Positions 44,619 through 55,050 of a DNA stretch of 64,000 nucleotides are shown in pieces (within the stretch, counting starts at the first letter, position 1; each line of letters opens with the position of its first letter). The DNA lies in the NCBI GenBank assembly GCA_015179125.1, contig WHVA01000264.1, positions 62,001 to 126,000 of the forward strand. Reading direction: 5' to 3'. Origin of the DNA: Gautieria morchelliformis. Its lineage: Eukaryota > Basidiomycota > Agaricomycetes > Gomphales > Gomphaceae. Made by a program: the position numbers and the translations under genes. The notes below the pieces were generated by a model. That model worked only from the letters and a program-made list of their open reading frames with translations. It was not told the DNA's origin and ran no database searches.

Positions 44619-46065
44619 TCGAGAATCTGAATTTGAGAAGGGGGGGAGGGTCAAGGACTAGTCACCGGTGGAAGCTGGGTGGCATTTTATGGAAACAGCC
44701 CAGCTGGGAGCGAATATCAGATAAGGTTTGTCGGACGGGCCGCCCAGCTAGAAGAACGAGGACCCGATCGACTTGGACAGGGAGCCTGTGTTTGGAGCGA
44801 ATGGAGGCCCAGATCAGTGGATCAGAGGCACATATATGAATTCGGAAATGAAGGAGTTGGTGATAGGACCGTACATTCAGTAGCTTGGATTCTTTAAGCT
44901 ATCGGATCAGCTAAATGGTCTCGAGGGTGGGCCTTACCCGAATGTGTGAGTCATGAGGCAAGGTGTGGCTAACGATTCTGGTGATTCAACGCCGCGGCCG
45001 CTGCTTTTTGAGATGCTACACAGGACCAAGGCACGGCAAGCTCGAGAACGGGCTGGTCATGTATGGAGGGGCAGTGCAGTGAACTGAGTATGCCACGGCA
45101 CATCATATGTCATCCGACTTTAGATCAAAATCGAGTTGACGCCCACGCTGACCTAGATGCTAATTCGAAGACTCAAGTGTCCAAGCCTAAGCCGACACAT
45201 ACAACGGGAGCCAGCCCATCCCATCCAACACCGGTCGAGCTATCTCGTAGAAGCAGATCTCTCTTTGAAATCTCAGAGCAGCCCGGCCGCGTGCATCACT
45301 CACGTCACACGGCATTATATTGCCAATACTTACTCATTTGGAACATCTCACATACTTTTGTCCACTGATACCCTTGACTGAATATACGGATGGCCGGGCG
45401 CTGATGGCTGATGGCTGTTTGTTCACATTACAAGTACCCGAGAGCACGATCGTGATCCTTGTCCCGTCTCCGGTCAGAGTAAGGGTGTGATATATATCCA
45501 AGTGTCGGATGAGCCGAGCAAGAATCCCAGCTCGATCTTGACATGTCGTCCACCCGCGGCGCGAAGGATTTATTTGGCATTCAAGCACCCTGTGGTGTAT
45601 AAGAAAACGAATCAACTTGAACTGCGATTTTTGGGGGGAGATGGAAACCGAAGGAGGGGCCGAAGGAGCGTGGGGGGAACAAAAGCGAGAGGAGATGCAC
45701 GGGGGATGGTGATGGAAGGGGCGGGCGATACGATGGACAGGAAATGTGGACAGGGCACTCGACAAGTGCATTTTTCCAGTCGGCGGTGGAGCTCTCAGTT
45801 TCCGGCCAGGGAGAGGCTGAACAAACGTGGTCAGCGGAATCACTGGGCGTGTAAAATGAAAGGAAAGCGCGTCATCACAACAGCAGCCGGGGCTGACATA
45901 CTGGGACATGAGCGCAACCCCACTAATAACTCGGTAGACATGAACCTGGCCCCAAAAATGGAGCACACTGTTCCCACCCACACGACCTCCGCCGTTATGA
46001 CAGGGATTTCCGCTACTCGTAGCGACAGTGCGTTTAAAAAATCCTGATGCGAGTCTATGACCATC
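44619..46065. other. Spacer with a diverged kinase 5'-end fragment (about 45560-45915, - strand)
   Basis: No complete gene. On the - strand at about 45915-45600 the sequence resembles the first exon of the PSK-type kinase (37826 downward): DDALSFHFTRP against DDVHAFHFARP, then HLSSALSTFPVHR against HLSAPSDFPLHR. A weaker similar patch is at about 50950-51110. The kinase 5' end therefore seems to have been copied along with the array spacers and then decayed. Confidence 0.5.
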
Positions 46066-47676
46066 TCAACCGCTGAGATCTAGCCTGAACACCGACTCGG
46101 CTTCCACCCCAACAAACGACTGCTCTTTATAATACTGTTCACGTAGGTTAAGAAGGAGACGGCTGCCAAAGGAGCAGGACGCTGCAATTGTCCAACTAAG
46201 GAAAATATTATCAATATGTATTGAAACTTGATGTCCCAACCCACCATCCGGACAGTTCCACATTGAACGTTCCAGGGCTCAACCCCCAAATGAGGCAATT
46301 CACGAACAAAGACGCGAAAATTCTGATGGTAGTTCTCATCAGTCTGAGCATACAGTCAGGTAGGCTGGTCTTACGCCAGGAAGTAGACGATGCTGTTTCA
46401 CTTCGTCAGAGATGCCGTGTCCCAAAACAACAATGCAATGCGAACCTGTCGTGAACGACCACATTCAAGAGCGGGGAGTTTAGTGCCCTATAAACGCCTC
46501 GTAACTTCAACCCCTTGTAAAGCATGATAAGAACAAGTATGGTTTCAAACCCAAACGCCGGAAGCCAGCAGAGGAAGAAGCTGAACCCCCTGTCCACCAC
46601 GAAGCAGCCGGAAGAGTGTACATGGGGCGCTATTGTACCTAAGCATCGCTCAGTAAAGTCGCATGTGCTGCGCGAATGAATCATCTTACCGCCAGGTGGA
46701 GCTAGATACACAATCAGCGCTGTGCCTGCAATGTTTGCCGCAAATAGGACACCCATGACAGCAAGGATTAACTTGTTACCCTCATACACGGCGTAGATCT
46801 TGTGAAGCGCTGCCTGTCAGCGCGCACAGACGGCGAGGGAGGGAGGGAAGGGACGGCCTACGCGGGTCATCAAGATAACTACACATACCAATGTTAATTC
46901 ATAGTCATGATTCGAGAGCTGTAGCTACCTTCTGTACTCATAACAGCTAGCATCATCCTAACGCATCCATTAATCAAGGTATGTCATGAAAGATGGTAAA
47001 TAGGCATACGCCAGGCCTTCCCACGCTCTAAACACCTTGCACCTAGAGCAATGGATTATTGTATATCGACGTTACCCATGCTGCACATACGACTGTTACA
47101 AGGTGCGTCAGGTACTAGAATTAAACAACATCAATTGGAGAGGTTGACCTCGGACAAAGGTGGAAGCGAGGTGAGGAGCACTTGAAATATACAAGTGATG
47201 ACAAATTCGCCCACAGCCTGATATGAGGAGAAACACGCACTAGCTGCATTGCAAATAAGGGCGACCAGTCCAAAGTTACGATTCTGGAACAAAATCAATG
47301 TGGCGCGACGCATTCAGAGGGACATGCTAACAAAAAAGAACAATATCTTCCCAAATGACCACGGACTATGCCATACAAACTCCTTCTAGAAGACAGAGGT
47401 GAGTTGAGCAACATCCGATTGCATATGCTCATCCAAGGATGTAAATACCTCGGCATCAAAAGTGAGGACTGTTTTTGAATATCAGCGATTCACGTATAAT
47501 GCACGTAGGGATAACAACTGACGGTGGTCGTATACCAGAAATGACAATGCTGCAAATGTCGAGTATCTGGTATTTGTCACTGGAGAGGGGAGTGATGTGA
47601 TGCGTGTAGCTCTCTGCATGCACGATAGTGTCTTACGACTGCTCGTGAACAAGAAAAGAGAATCTCCTGGATCCAT
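46066..47676 (-). CDS. DUF6533 family membrane protein, copy 2
   Basis: Basidiomycete multi-pass membrane protein of unknown function. Exon 1 is 47676-47637 (MDPGDSLFLFTSS), exon 2 47579-47523, exon 3 47468-47449. Together these read RYSTFAALSFLVYDHLLTFDAE, the family signature (given here in two joined parts). The next exon gives KEFVWHSPWSFGKILFF and the following one NRNFGLVALICNA. The later exons carry helices ALHKIYAVYEGNKLILAVMG, GTALIVYLAPPGG, and FFLCWLPAFGFETILVLIML. The last exon ends SFGSRLLLNLREQ...DLSG with the stop at 46066. Exons around 46900-47200 are not fully resolved. No disabling change found in the parts I traced. Confidence 0.75.
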
Positions 47677-48460
47677 TCGAGAATTTGAAGACGGATTGAG
47701 ACCTTAAGCTCAAGTATTAAGCAATCACCTGGAAGCTGGGAGTATGATATGTGGTGGAGAGGGTACTGAGGGAGGTGGGTAAGGACTCATATGGATGGCG
47801 TTTTTATGCCGTTGGTATTCCCCAACTTCGCAACTGAGCCAGCACCGATGGAGTCGTATGAAGTAGCGTTCGCAGCTAAGATAGCAGATTTAGAAACAGA
47901 TGAATTGATGTCCACCGGCAAGCATAGTCCAAGACCAGACCAGTATGCTGATGCGCCCCGGGCGTGCTTCAGGAGACGTTCGTGATTTACAGTAATGCCG
48001 GGTTGTCGGTAGCCAAGGCATTACAACGAGTCAAGGTATAGCCCTTTCTGCAAACGTGCCAGATCCTCACACCTACACCCCAAACACCTAAGGTTAGTGA
48101 TTCCGAATAGACGCTCAAAGCGCCACAAAGAAGATCGATCCATCGCATAGTGGAACCGGCATAATTACTTATTACAGGCTATAGCGCGATATACTGACAC
48201 TCGCATACAGTGCAAGCCCCAAATATTGATATTGAAGCTTGAAGCCCGATACAAGTGCTCTCTCTAAACCCACGGCTCGGAACTTTTCAAAGGTCCCCGG
48301 CCACAGAGGTCTCCTCAGCCCTTGTATGAGTCCCCTTGAGTGAAAATATGATTGCCGATCGCTATTGATCTGTTTACTTGTAACCGAGGCCATGTTTCTT
48401 TATAGTAAGTTTACTGCGCCCCAGCAATTTTACAGTAAAGATTCCTGGTCCAGGGTCATC
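47677..48460. other. Spacer of the DUF6533 array
   Basis: No supported gene. A + strand stretch at 47791-48030 has coding-like composition (…EVAFAAKIADLETDELM… and, in another frame, FVIYSNAGLSVAKAL…). It could be an exon remnant of an unidentified gene. Confidence 0.4.
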
Positions 48461-50096
48461 TTAAACGACACTAACAACACTACTGAGAGCTGACTTGAAC
48501 TGCGGCTTTGTTTCGACCCCGACAAACGACTGCTCTCTGAAATATCGTTCACGTATGTTCAAGAGGAGGCGGCTGCCAAAGGCACAGGAGGCTGCAATTG
48601 TCCAGCTATAGTGAAAAAAATCATGAAGATGTAGTGGAACACAATGTAACAACCCACCAGCCCGACAGTTCCACGTTGAACGTCTGAGGGCTCAATCCCC
48701 AGATCAGGCAGTCCACAAACAAAGAGGCAAAGATTCTGATGAAAACGGTTCATCAGTCCGATTATACAGTTGACTAGTTAACCTGGTCTTACGCCAAGAA
48801 ATAAACGATGCTGTTTCATTTCGTCAGAGGTGGCATATCGAAGACAACAATGCAATGCGAACCTGTCGCGAACGACAACGTTCAGAAGCGGGGAGTTTAA
48901 ACCCCTGTCTCTGGTCCGAAGGCCCTTGTAAAGCATTATAAGAACAAGTAGGGTTTCAAACCCGAACGCTGGAAGCCAGCAGAGGAAGTAGCTGAATCCC
49001 CTGTCTACAACAAAGCAGCCAGGTAGGTATGCACTGAGCGCAATTACACCTAAGTAACACTCAATATGATCCCGTGTGAGGTGTGATTACAGCATCGACT
49101 TACCACCAGGCGGACCCATATACACAATCAACGCTGTGCCAGCAATGTTTGCCCCATATAGGACACCCATGACAGCAAGGATTATCTTGCTACGGTCGTA
49201 CACAGCGTAGATCTTGTAAAGCGCACCGTGTCAGCAAGTATGAGGCGAGCGGGAGGGACGGCGTACGCGAGTCATCAAGATAACTGCATAGTTGTACCAA
49301 ATGAACGTTATTGCATTGACATAATGCGAGTGCTGTAGCTACCTTCTGTGATCATAACAGCTAGCATCACCCTAAATGCATTCATTAATCAAGATATGTC
49401 ATGAAAGATGGTAAACAGACATACGCTATACCTTCCCATGCTCTAAATATCTGGCAGCTAGAGCAATTGATCTGTAGGCGTTATCAAATATTTAATGCTG
49501 TACATACAACTGTTGCGGAGAGTGTCAGGTATCAATTGAATTTTAGATGAAATAAAGCAGGGAGAAAAACCTCAGACATATTTGGAAGCGACGTAAGGAG
49601 TGCTTGAAGTATACCAGCGACGTCATTTATTCGCTCACAGCATTCCACGAGGAGAACTACGCACTGACTGCGTTGAACATCAGGGCGAATAACCCAAAGT
49701 GACGACTCTAGCACGAAATCAATGTGGCGAGATGTTTTCAGAGTAAAATACTAACGACGATGAACAGCACTTTCCCGAATGACCATGGACTGCGCCAGAC
49801 AAACTGCTTCTAGAGGACAGGCGGGTTGATCAACATGTGAACCCATATGCTCAGCCGACGATGCAGGTACCTCGGCATCAAAAGTGAGGACTGTTTGGAT
49901 CTTAGGGATGCACACAGTGTGATGCGGCGACAACAACTTACTGTGGTCGTATACGAGAAACGACAATGCCGCGAACGTCGAATATCTGGTTTTCATCACT
50001 AGATAATAATTGGTCAGGGCTGCCGCCCTCCGTGCATAGCATTGAACATCTCTCACGGCTGCTTGTAAACAGTAAAAAGGAATCTCCTGGATCCAT
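48461..50096 (-). CDS. DUF6533 family membrane protein, copy 3
   Basis: Start at 50096 (MDPGDSFLLFTSS). A 58-nt intron (GTGAG...TAG) leads to MKTRYSTFAALSFLVYDH, then LTFDAE, KQFVWRSPWSFGKVLFI, and RHFGLFALMFNA. Later helices are present (KIILAVMGVLYGANIAGTALIVYM, LCWLPAFGFETLLVL-like). The last exon has WTIAASCAFGSRLLLNIRERYF and the stop at 48461. It is most similar to copies 2 and 4 and shares their exon plan. Central exons are not fully resolved. Confidence 0.72.
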
Positions 50097-51172
50097 TCGA
50101 GAAGCTGAAGGATGATTAAGAGCGCAAGCTCAAGGACTACTAAGTACTAAGCCAGTCACCTGGAAGCTGGGAGGAGGGAGCGGTGGTCTGACAGCGGTGA
50201 GGCTCCTATTTATGCCAATGGTGGCAGCCACTGGTTTGGCGCCGTTCGGTTGGGCGTCATGATTGGCTATTCTCGGGGCGCTGATATTGAGCTCAATTGA
50301 GTTCGGGCGCCGCAGTTGCTTCGAATGTCTTCGTGCTATAAGTATGATGGTCGCGCACCGCTGTATATAGTCGCGCACCGCTTTTGTTTTATATGATGGT
50401 CGCGCACCGCTGTATATAGTAGCATCAGTCTGGCAAAGACAGAGGACGAGGATGGTAGCGACAATTGCAAGGCGTCGGTGTAATACTAGGCGTGGCTATT
50501 CATCGGGAAGTAACACTGGCACAAACCTTGCAATGCCGGAGCTTCGAAGCAAACGAGTGTTCGCTCAATCACGTGCCACGATGTCAGGCACCGCCCATAC
50601 AACTGGTATCACTGATCCAGTCTCTGCAGCCCATCAGTCTATACTAACAATCAACGTAAGATTCACATTTGCCTGAGAGGAAAGTTGTTTTAAGTACTCA
50701 GAGCAGCCGCCACCTCGGAGCTTCTCAAAGTGCCACAGACCACAGACTATCTCATCATGTATCGTCCGGGAGGTACATAATACATACATAAAAGGTGTTA
50801 TCTCCAGCTGTCATATCCAGACACGCACAGAACACTGGTCATGAGGTAGAATAGAACGCCAGGTTCCAGGTCGACTTTAAACCTCGTCCCCTGTACATGT
50901 ATAAGAAAAAGGTCGAACCCCAAGTCTTGCGCAAGCATGCTGATCGGGGTGGAACACTCAAGACCGGGAAGGCAAAGGCAGGGAAGGTGGGGGAACAAAA
51001 GCAAGAGGAGAAGGAAAAGGGGTGATGAAGGGTGAAGGACGATGGACAGCACCAACTGTGACCCAGATTCACTTCACCGGGGAAAGGAATCGACGAAAAA
51101 TGGCCTGTCGCAATTTCCACTGCCCGAAGCCACAGTGCTTTTAACAAATCCTGACGCGAGTCCAGGGCCATC
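50097..51172. other. Spacer of the DUF6533 array
   Basis: No complete gene. Three near-identical ggtcgcgcaccgctgtatatag motifs lie at about 50350-50420, just upstream of copy 3. A patch at about 50950-51110 resembles the kinase-5'-like patch of the 44619-46065 spacer. Confidence 0.4.
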
Positions 51173-52796
51173 TCAAACACTCATGAGCACCAGCTCTGTA
51201 TCGATCGAGACAAGTGTCCGCTCTTTGAAATATCGTTCACGTATATTTAGGAGGAGGCGGCTGCCAAAGGCGCAGGAGGCTGCGATAGTCCAGCTGAAGC
51301 AAGCCCTTAATAATATGTATTGGAATACGACGTAACAACGAACCAGCCAGACAGTTCCACATTGAATGTCTGCGGGCTCAGACCCCAGACCAGGCAATTC
51401 ACCAATAAAGCGACGAAAATTCTGATGTTACACGATCAGTCCGACCACACAGTGGGTTAAGTTGGTCTTACACCAGGAAGTAGATGATACTGTTTTGTTT
51501 CAGATGGCTATACTCCAAAACGACCATGCTTGAACACGAACCTGTCGCGAACGATCACGTTCAAGAGAGGAGAGTTTAATCCCCTCAGGCTGTCTCGCGA
51601 TCTCAGCCCCTTGTAAAGCATTATAGTTACAAGTATGGTTTCAAATCCAAACGCTGGAAGCCAGCAGAGGAAATAGTTGAATCCCCGGTCTACAACAAAG
51701 CAGCCGGGTATGTATGCACTGAGCCACATTACACCTAAGTAACACTCAATGAGATCCCGTGTGAGGTGTGATTACAGCATCGACTTACCACCAGGTGGAC
51801 CTATATACACAATCAACGCTGTGCCAGCAATGTTTGCCGCAAATAGGACACCCATGACAGCAACGATTGTCTTGTTACACTCGTACACGGCGTAGATCTT
51901 GTGAAGGGATGCCTGTCAGCGAGAACAGACGGCGGGGAAGGGAGGGGTAGGGGGGGGGCGCGTACGCGGGTCATCAAGATAACTGCACAGATATAGCAGA
52001 TCAATGCCAATGAATTGTCATAGCGCGAGTGCTGTAATAGCTACCTTCTGTGCTCATAACAGCTAGCATCACCCTAAATGCATTCATTAATCAAGATATG
52101 TCACGAAAGATGGTAAATAGGCATACGCTATGCCTTCCCATGCTCTAAATACATGGCAGCTAGAGCAATGGATCGTTAGGTGTTTATCAAATATTTAATG
52201 CTGTACATACAACTGTTTCAGTCAGTGTCAGGTATTACAGCATATTTCAGATGAAATAAACAGGGAGAAAAACCTCAGACATATTTGGAAGCGACGTAAG
52301 GAGTACTTCAAGTATACCAGCGGCGTCATTATTCGCACACAGCATTCCTCGAGGAGAACTACGCACTGACTGCGTTGAACATCAGGGCGAGTAACCCAAA
52401 GTGGCGATTCTGGCAAGGAATCAATGTGGCGCGACGCTTTCGAGGAAATGGCTCACAAATATGAACAATACCTTCCCAAGCGACCACGGACTATTCCAGA
52501 CAAACGATTTCTAAAAGACAGGGGTGAGTCCATCAATTATCTGACTGTACACGCTCGGCCGACGATGCTACTGGTACCTCGGCATCGAGTGTAAGGACTA
52601 TTTGTATTTCAGCGATCCAAACATGATGCATCAAAGGATAATACTGACCGTGGTCGTATAACACAAATGACAGTGCAGAGAACGTCGAATACCTGGTTTT
52701 TATCACTCAAAAGGGGATTGGTGGCACGTTGGTACGCAAGCACAAAGGGGTCTTACGACTGCTCGTAAACAACCGAAGGGAAGTTCCTGGATCCAT
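51173..52796 (-). CDS. DUF6533 family membrane protein, copy 4
   Basis: Start at 52796 (MDPGTSLRLFTSS). An intron ending TTTTGAG leads to IKTRYSTFSALSFVLYDH, then LTFDAE-type exons, KSFVWNSPWSLGKVLFIF and NRHFGLLALMFNA. Later helices are near 51850 (NKTIVAVMGVLFAANIAGTAL, shown in part) and 51700-51620 (FFLCWLPAFGFETILV-like). The last exon is FGSRLLLNIRERYF with the stop at 51173. The spacing of the four copies (about 3.0, 2.4 and 2.7 kb) and shared spacer sequence show tandem duplication. Confidence 0.72.
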
Positions 52797-54251
52797 TCCA
52801 GAAGTTGAAGGATGATTGAGATAAGGTCAAGGACTAGGCCGTCACCTGGAAGCCAGGAGCACGGATAGGTGGTCTGAGTGGCTTTAAAGCAAGTGAGGGT
52901 TCATGCTGGTTCCGTTTTATGCAAAATTCCCCCAGGGGGGAGCCTATGGCAGATACGATTGGCAATTCTCAGTTGCCCATGCCTATCGATCTAGACATTA
53001 CTGTAAAGAGCGTGATTTCAAATGTTGACCCAGCAGCGTTGAGCGCAGTTATTTTCCGAAAATCGGACATGTATATCGCTCTATCAATGCTATAGAGAGC
53101 GCAGAAATGGGACCTCACCTTGTCCAGCTGGTCGTAATCAATTAAAAACAGCTGTGACTGGGGTTGAGTATGGCTCCTAACTAGGGATCTGCCTAATCCA
53201 TATCCGTCTGCAGAAAGTTCTACTGGTCCTGTACAGCGACCAAGTATTTCAGCTTAGGCACTGCCATCATACGTACTGGTATGTTGAGGAACGTTGAATG
53301 CTCGTTCGGACGCTCCTGATTCCGAATTGGCGCTCGGCGAGTCGCCTAGCTGACGCATCTTGCATCACAGCTCGCTTTACATTAAATACTGTGGGGGCAG
53401 CCCACACAGAACTGCGATCCTGGCAGAGTGCTGCCAACAGCCTCCAGATTCATCGTTCTCGACGTACTTCCACGGGAGTCTTGTCGATCACTGCAGGGAA
53501 CTTTGAATTAACACTTGATCTACTGATCCACATTGGGAGAAAGTTAGCCGGGGTCATGACTCTCTCTAAAGAGATGTACGTATATACCGGTAAGTACTTA
53601 GGTGGCTAACCAACATGTCTTGCTCAAGGTACTACTCAAAATGACGGGTGAGGTATGGTCCAGACACAGCTAGAACACTGTGGTGTTGGACAAGAATGCC
53701 ATGTTGACCTTGGAACACTCCATCCGAAGGCCTTTTTGTGGAATGCGACCATGGGTCGAACCACGATCGCCGAGGGGGGGGGGCTGTGTGCTGGGAATCT
53801 CTAAGGAAGTGACGAGAGGTGGGAGGGGTTGAGGGGGAAGGATGGGAGAAGGAGAGTCCAAGGGAGAGGGAGACGAAACCGACAATCAATCCGATCCTTG
53901 AAGGAGCGGCAGACCGTAAAACGTGCACTCGAGGATCTATGGCCATGATCGTGATTCATGGTGCATGAATCTTGGTATGCACCTTATATACTTACGCCAG
54001 TCATACCGCTGAGACCTCTACCTGACCGTTTTTCCTCGTCGGGAAGAATTCAGATCTTCAGAGCTAGCCCAAGCAGAGCTGCTCCCATGCGCACAGCCGA
54101 CCGGGTTTGAATTCACACGGTGGGTCGTATTCTGATTTTGTAAGTATAATCGAAGTCTTAGCCAGACGCTGAGCCTTATAAGGCAAGCTCGCGGCACTTA
54201 CTGGCTTTGTAAGGTAACACGCTTTCCACACCTACTTATACTTAAGACGGT
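52797..54251. other. Intergenic, no gene supported
   Basis: Only short ORFs without family resemblance. A G-run and purine-rich stretch lies at 53760-53880. The DUF6533 array ends on its left and the GFA-domain gene starts on its right. Confidence 0.4.
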
Positions 54252-55050
54252 ATGACCATGGTAAGTCCGCCCCCACCACGGATTTCCCATGTCTACCCCT
54301 CAGCGTATTACAGGCCACTGTCTCTGCGGCAACGTCGTGCGTATTGTGGCTGTGCATGCGTAGAGTTCTAGTCAGCTGATGACTCTAATTTGCGTGGCTA
54401 GTCGTACGCCATCGATCATGACGGGTCGCACACGACAACAGCCGTCTGCCAGTTCGTCGTGCACAGGTTTGTCTCTCTGGCTATGGCTGAACTTGTCTGT
54501 GGCCCAGCTGTGAGGACTGCCGCAGGTCGTGCGGCACCGCGTATAGCATCGTCATTATTGTTCCAAGAGCCTCTATGTAAGATGGACAAAGGGCCATAAA
54601 TCAGTGGATTCATGTGCCGTTCTGCACCAGAGTTCTGAAAGGCGAATACAAGGAATATATCACAAAGTCGTTGTCGGGGCAGGTAGGGCGGAACCTCGCT
54701 GGGCTTTTGCTAAGGACTGCTGGTTCATGATAACACACTCGTCAGCGCGCGCATCGATTATTCTGTCCCAACTGCGGCTCTCAGGTTGCCAATTTTCCTG
54801 ACAGTAATAAGGATATTGCCTATGTGAAAGCCGGCACTCTGTCAGAAGAGGTTCAAAAGGTAGGACCGCTTCACTCTTGGAGCTCAATGCATCTGACAGC
54901 ATTTATCTCAGACGCTGAAGCCTGACTTGGAGGTTTGTCAGGTCAATCTACGGATGCGGTTATTTATGAAGTGATTTTCAGGTGTTCACCCGCGACCGCC
55001 TGCCCTATATTCAGGACCGATTTGGGATGCAATTTGAGCTTGGCGCCTAA
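54252..55050 (+). CDS. GFA-domain (glutathione-dependent formaldehyde-activating type) protein, 8 exons
   Basis: Small zinc-binding protein of the GFA/CENP-V family; enzymes of this family act on glutathione conjugates, but the substrate here is unknown. Exons: 54252-54260, 54304-54351, 54402-54451, 54508-54576, 54631-54682, 54746-54859, 54912-54932, 54982-55050. All are GT-AG with phases that fit, giving 143 residues without a stop. The metal-binding cysteines appear in the right order: GHCLCGNV, then VCHCEDCRR, then LFCPNCGSQ. VLKGEYKEY and AYVKAGTLSEE are also typical. The first exon has three codons (MTM). Confidence 0.88.

Noticed and set aside
49751-50096. Apparent frameshift after MDPGD-start in DUF6533 copies 1 and 3
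   Set aside because: All four copies have a GT-AG intron at that point, and splicing gives a shared RYSTF frame.
53298-53609. 103-codon + strand ORF
   Set aside because: No domain, no splice context, no similarity to the neighbouring arrays.
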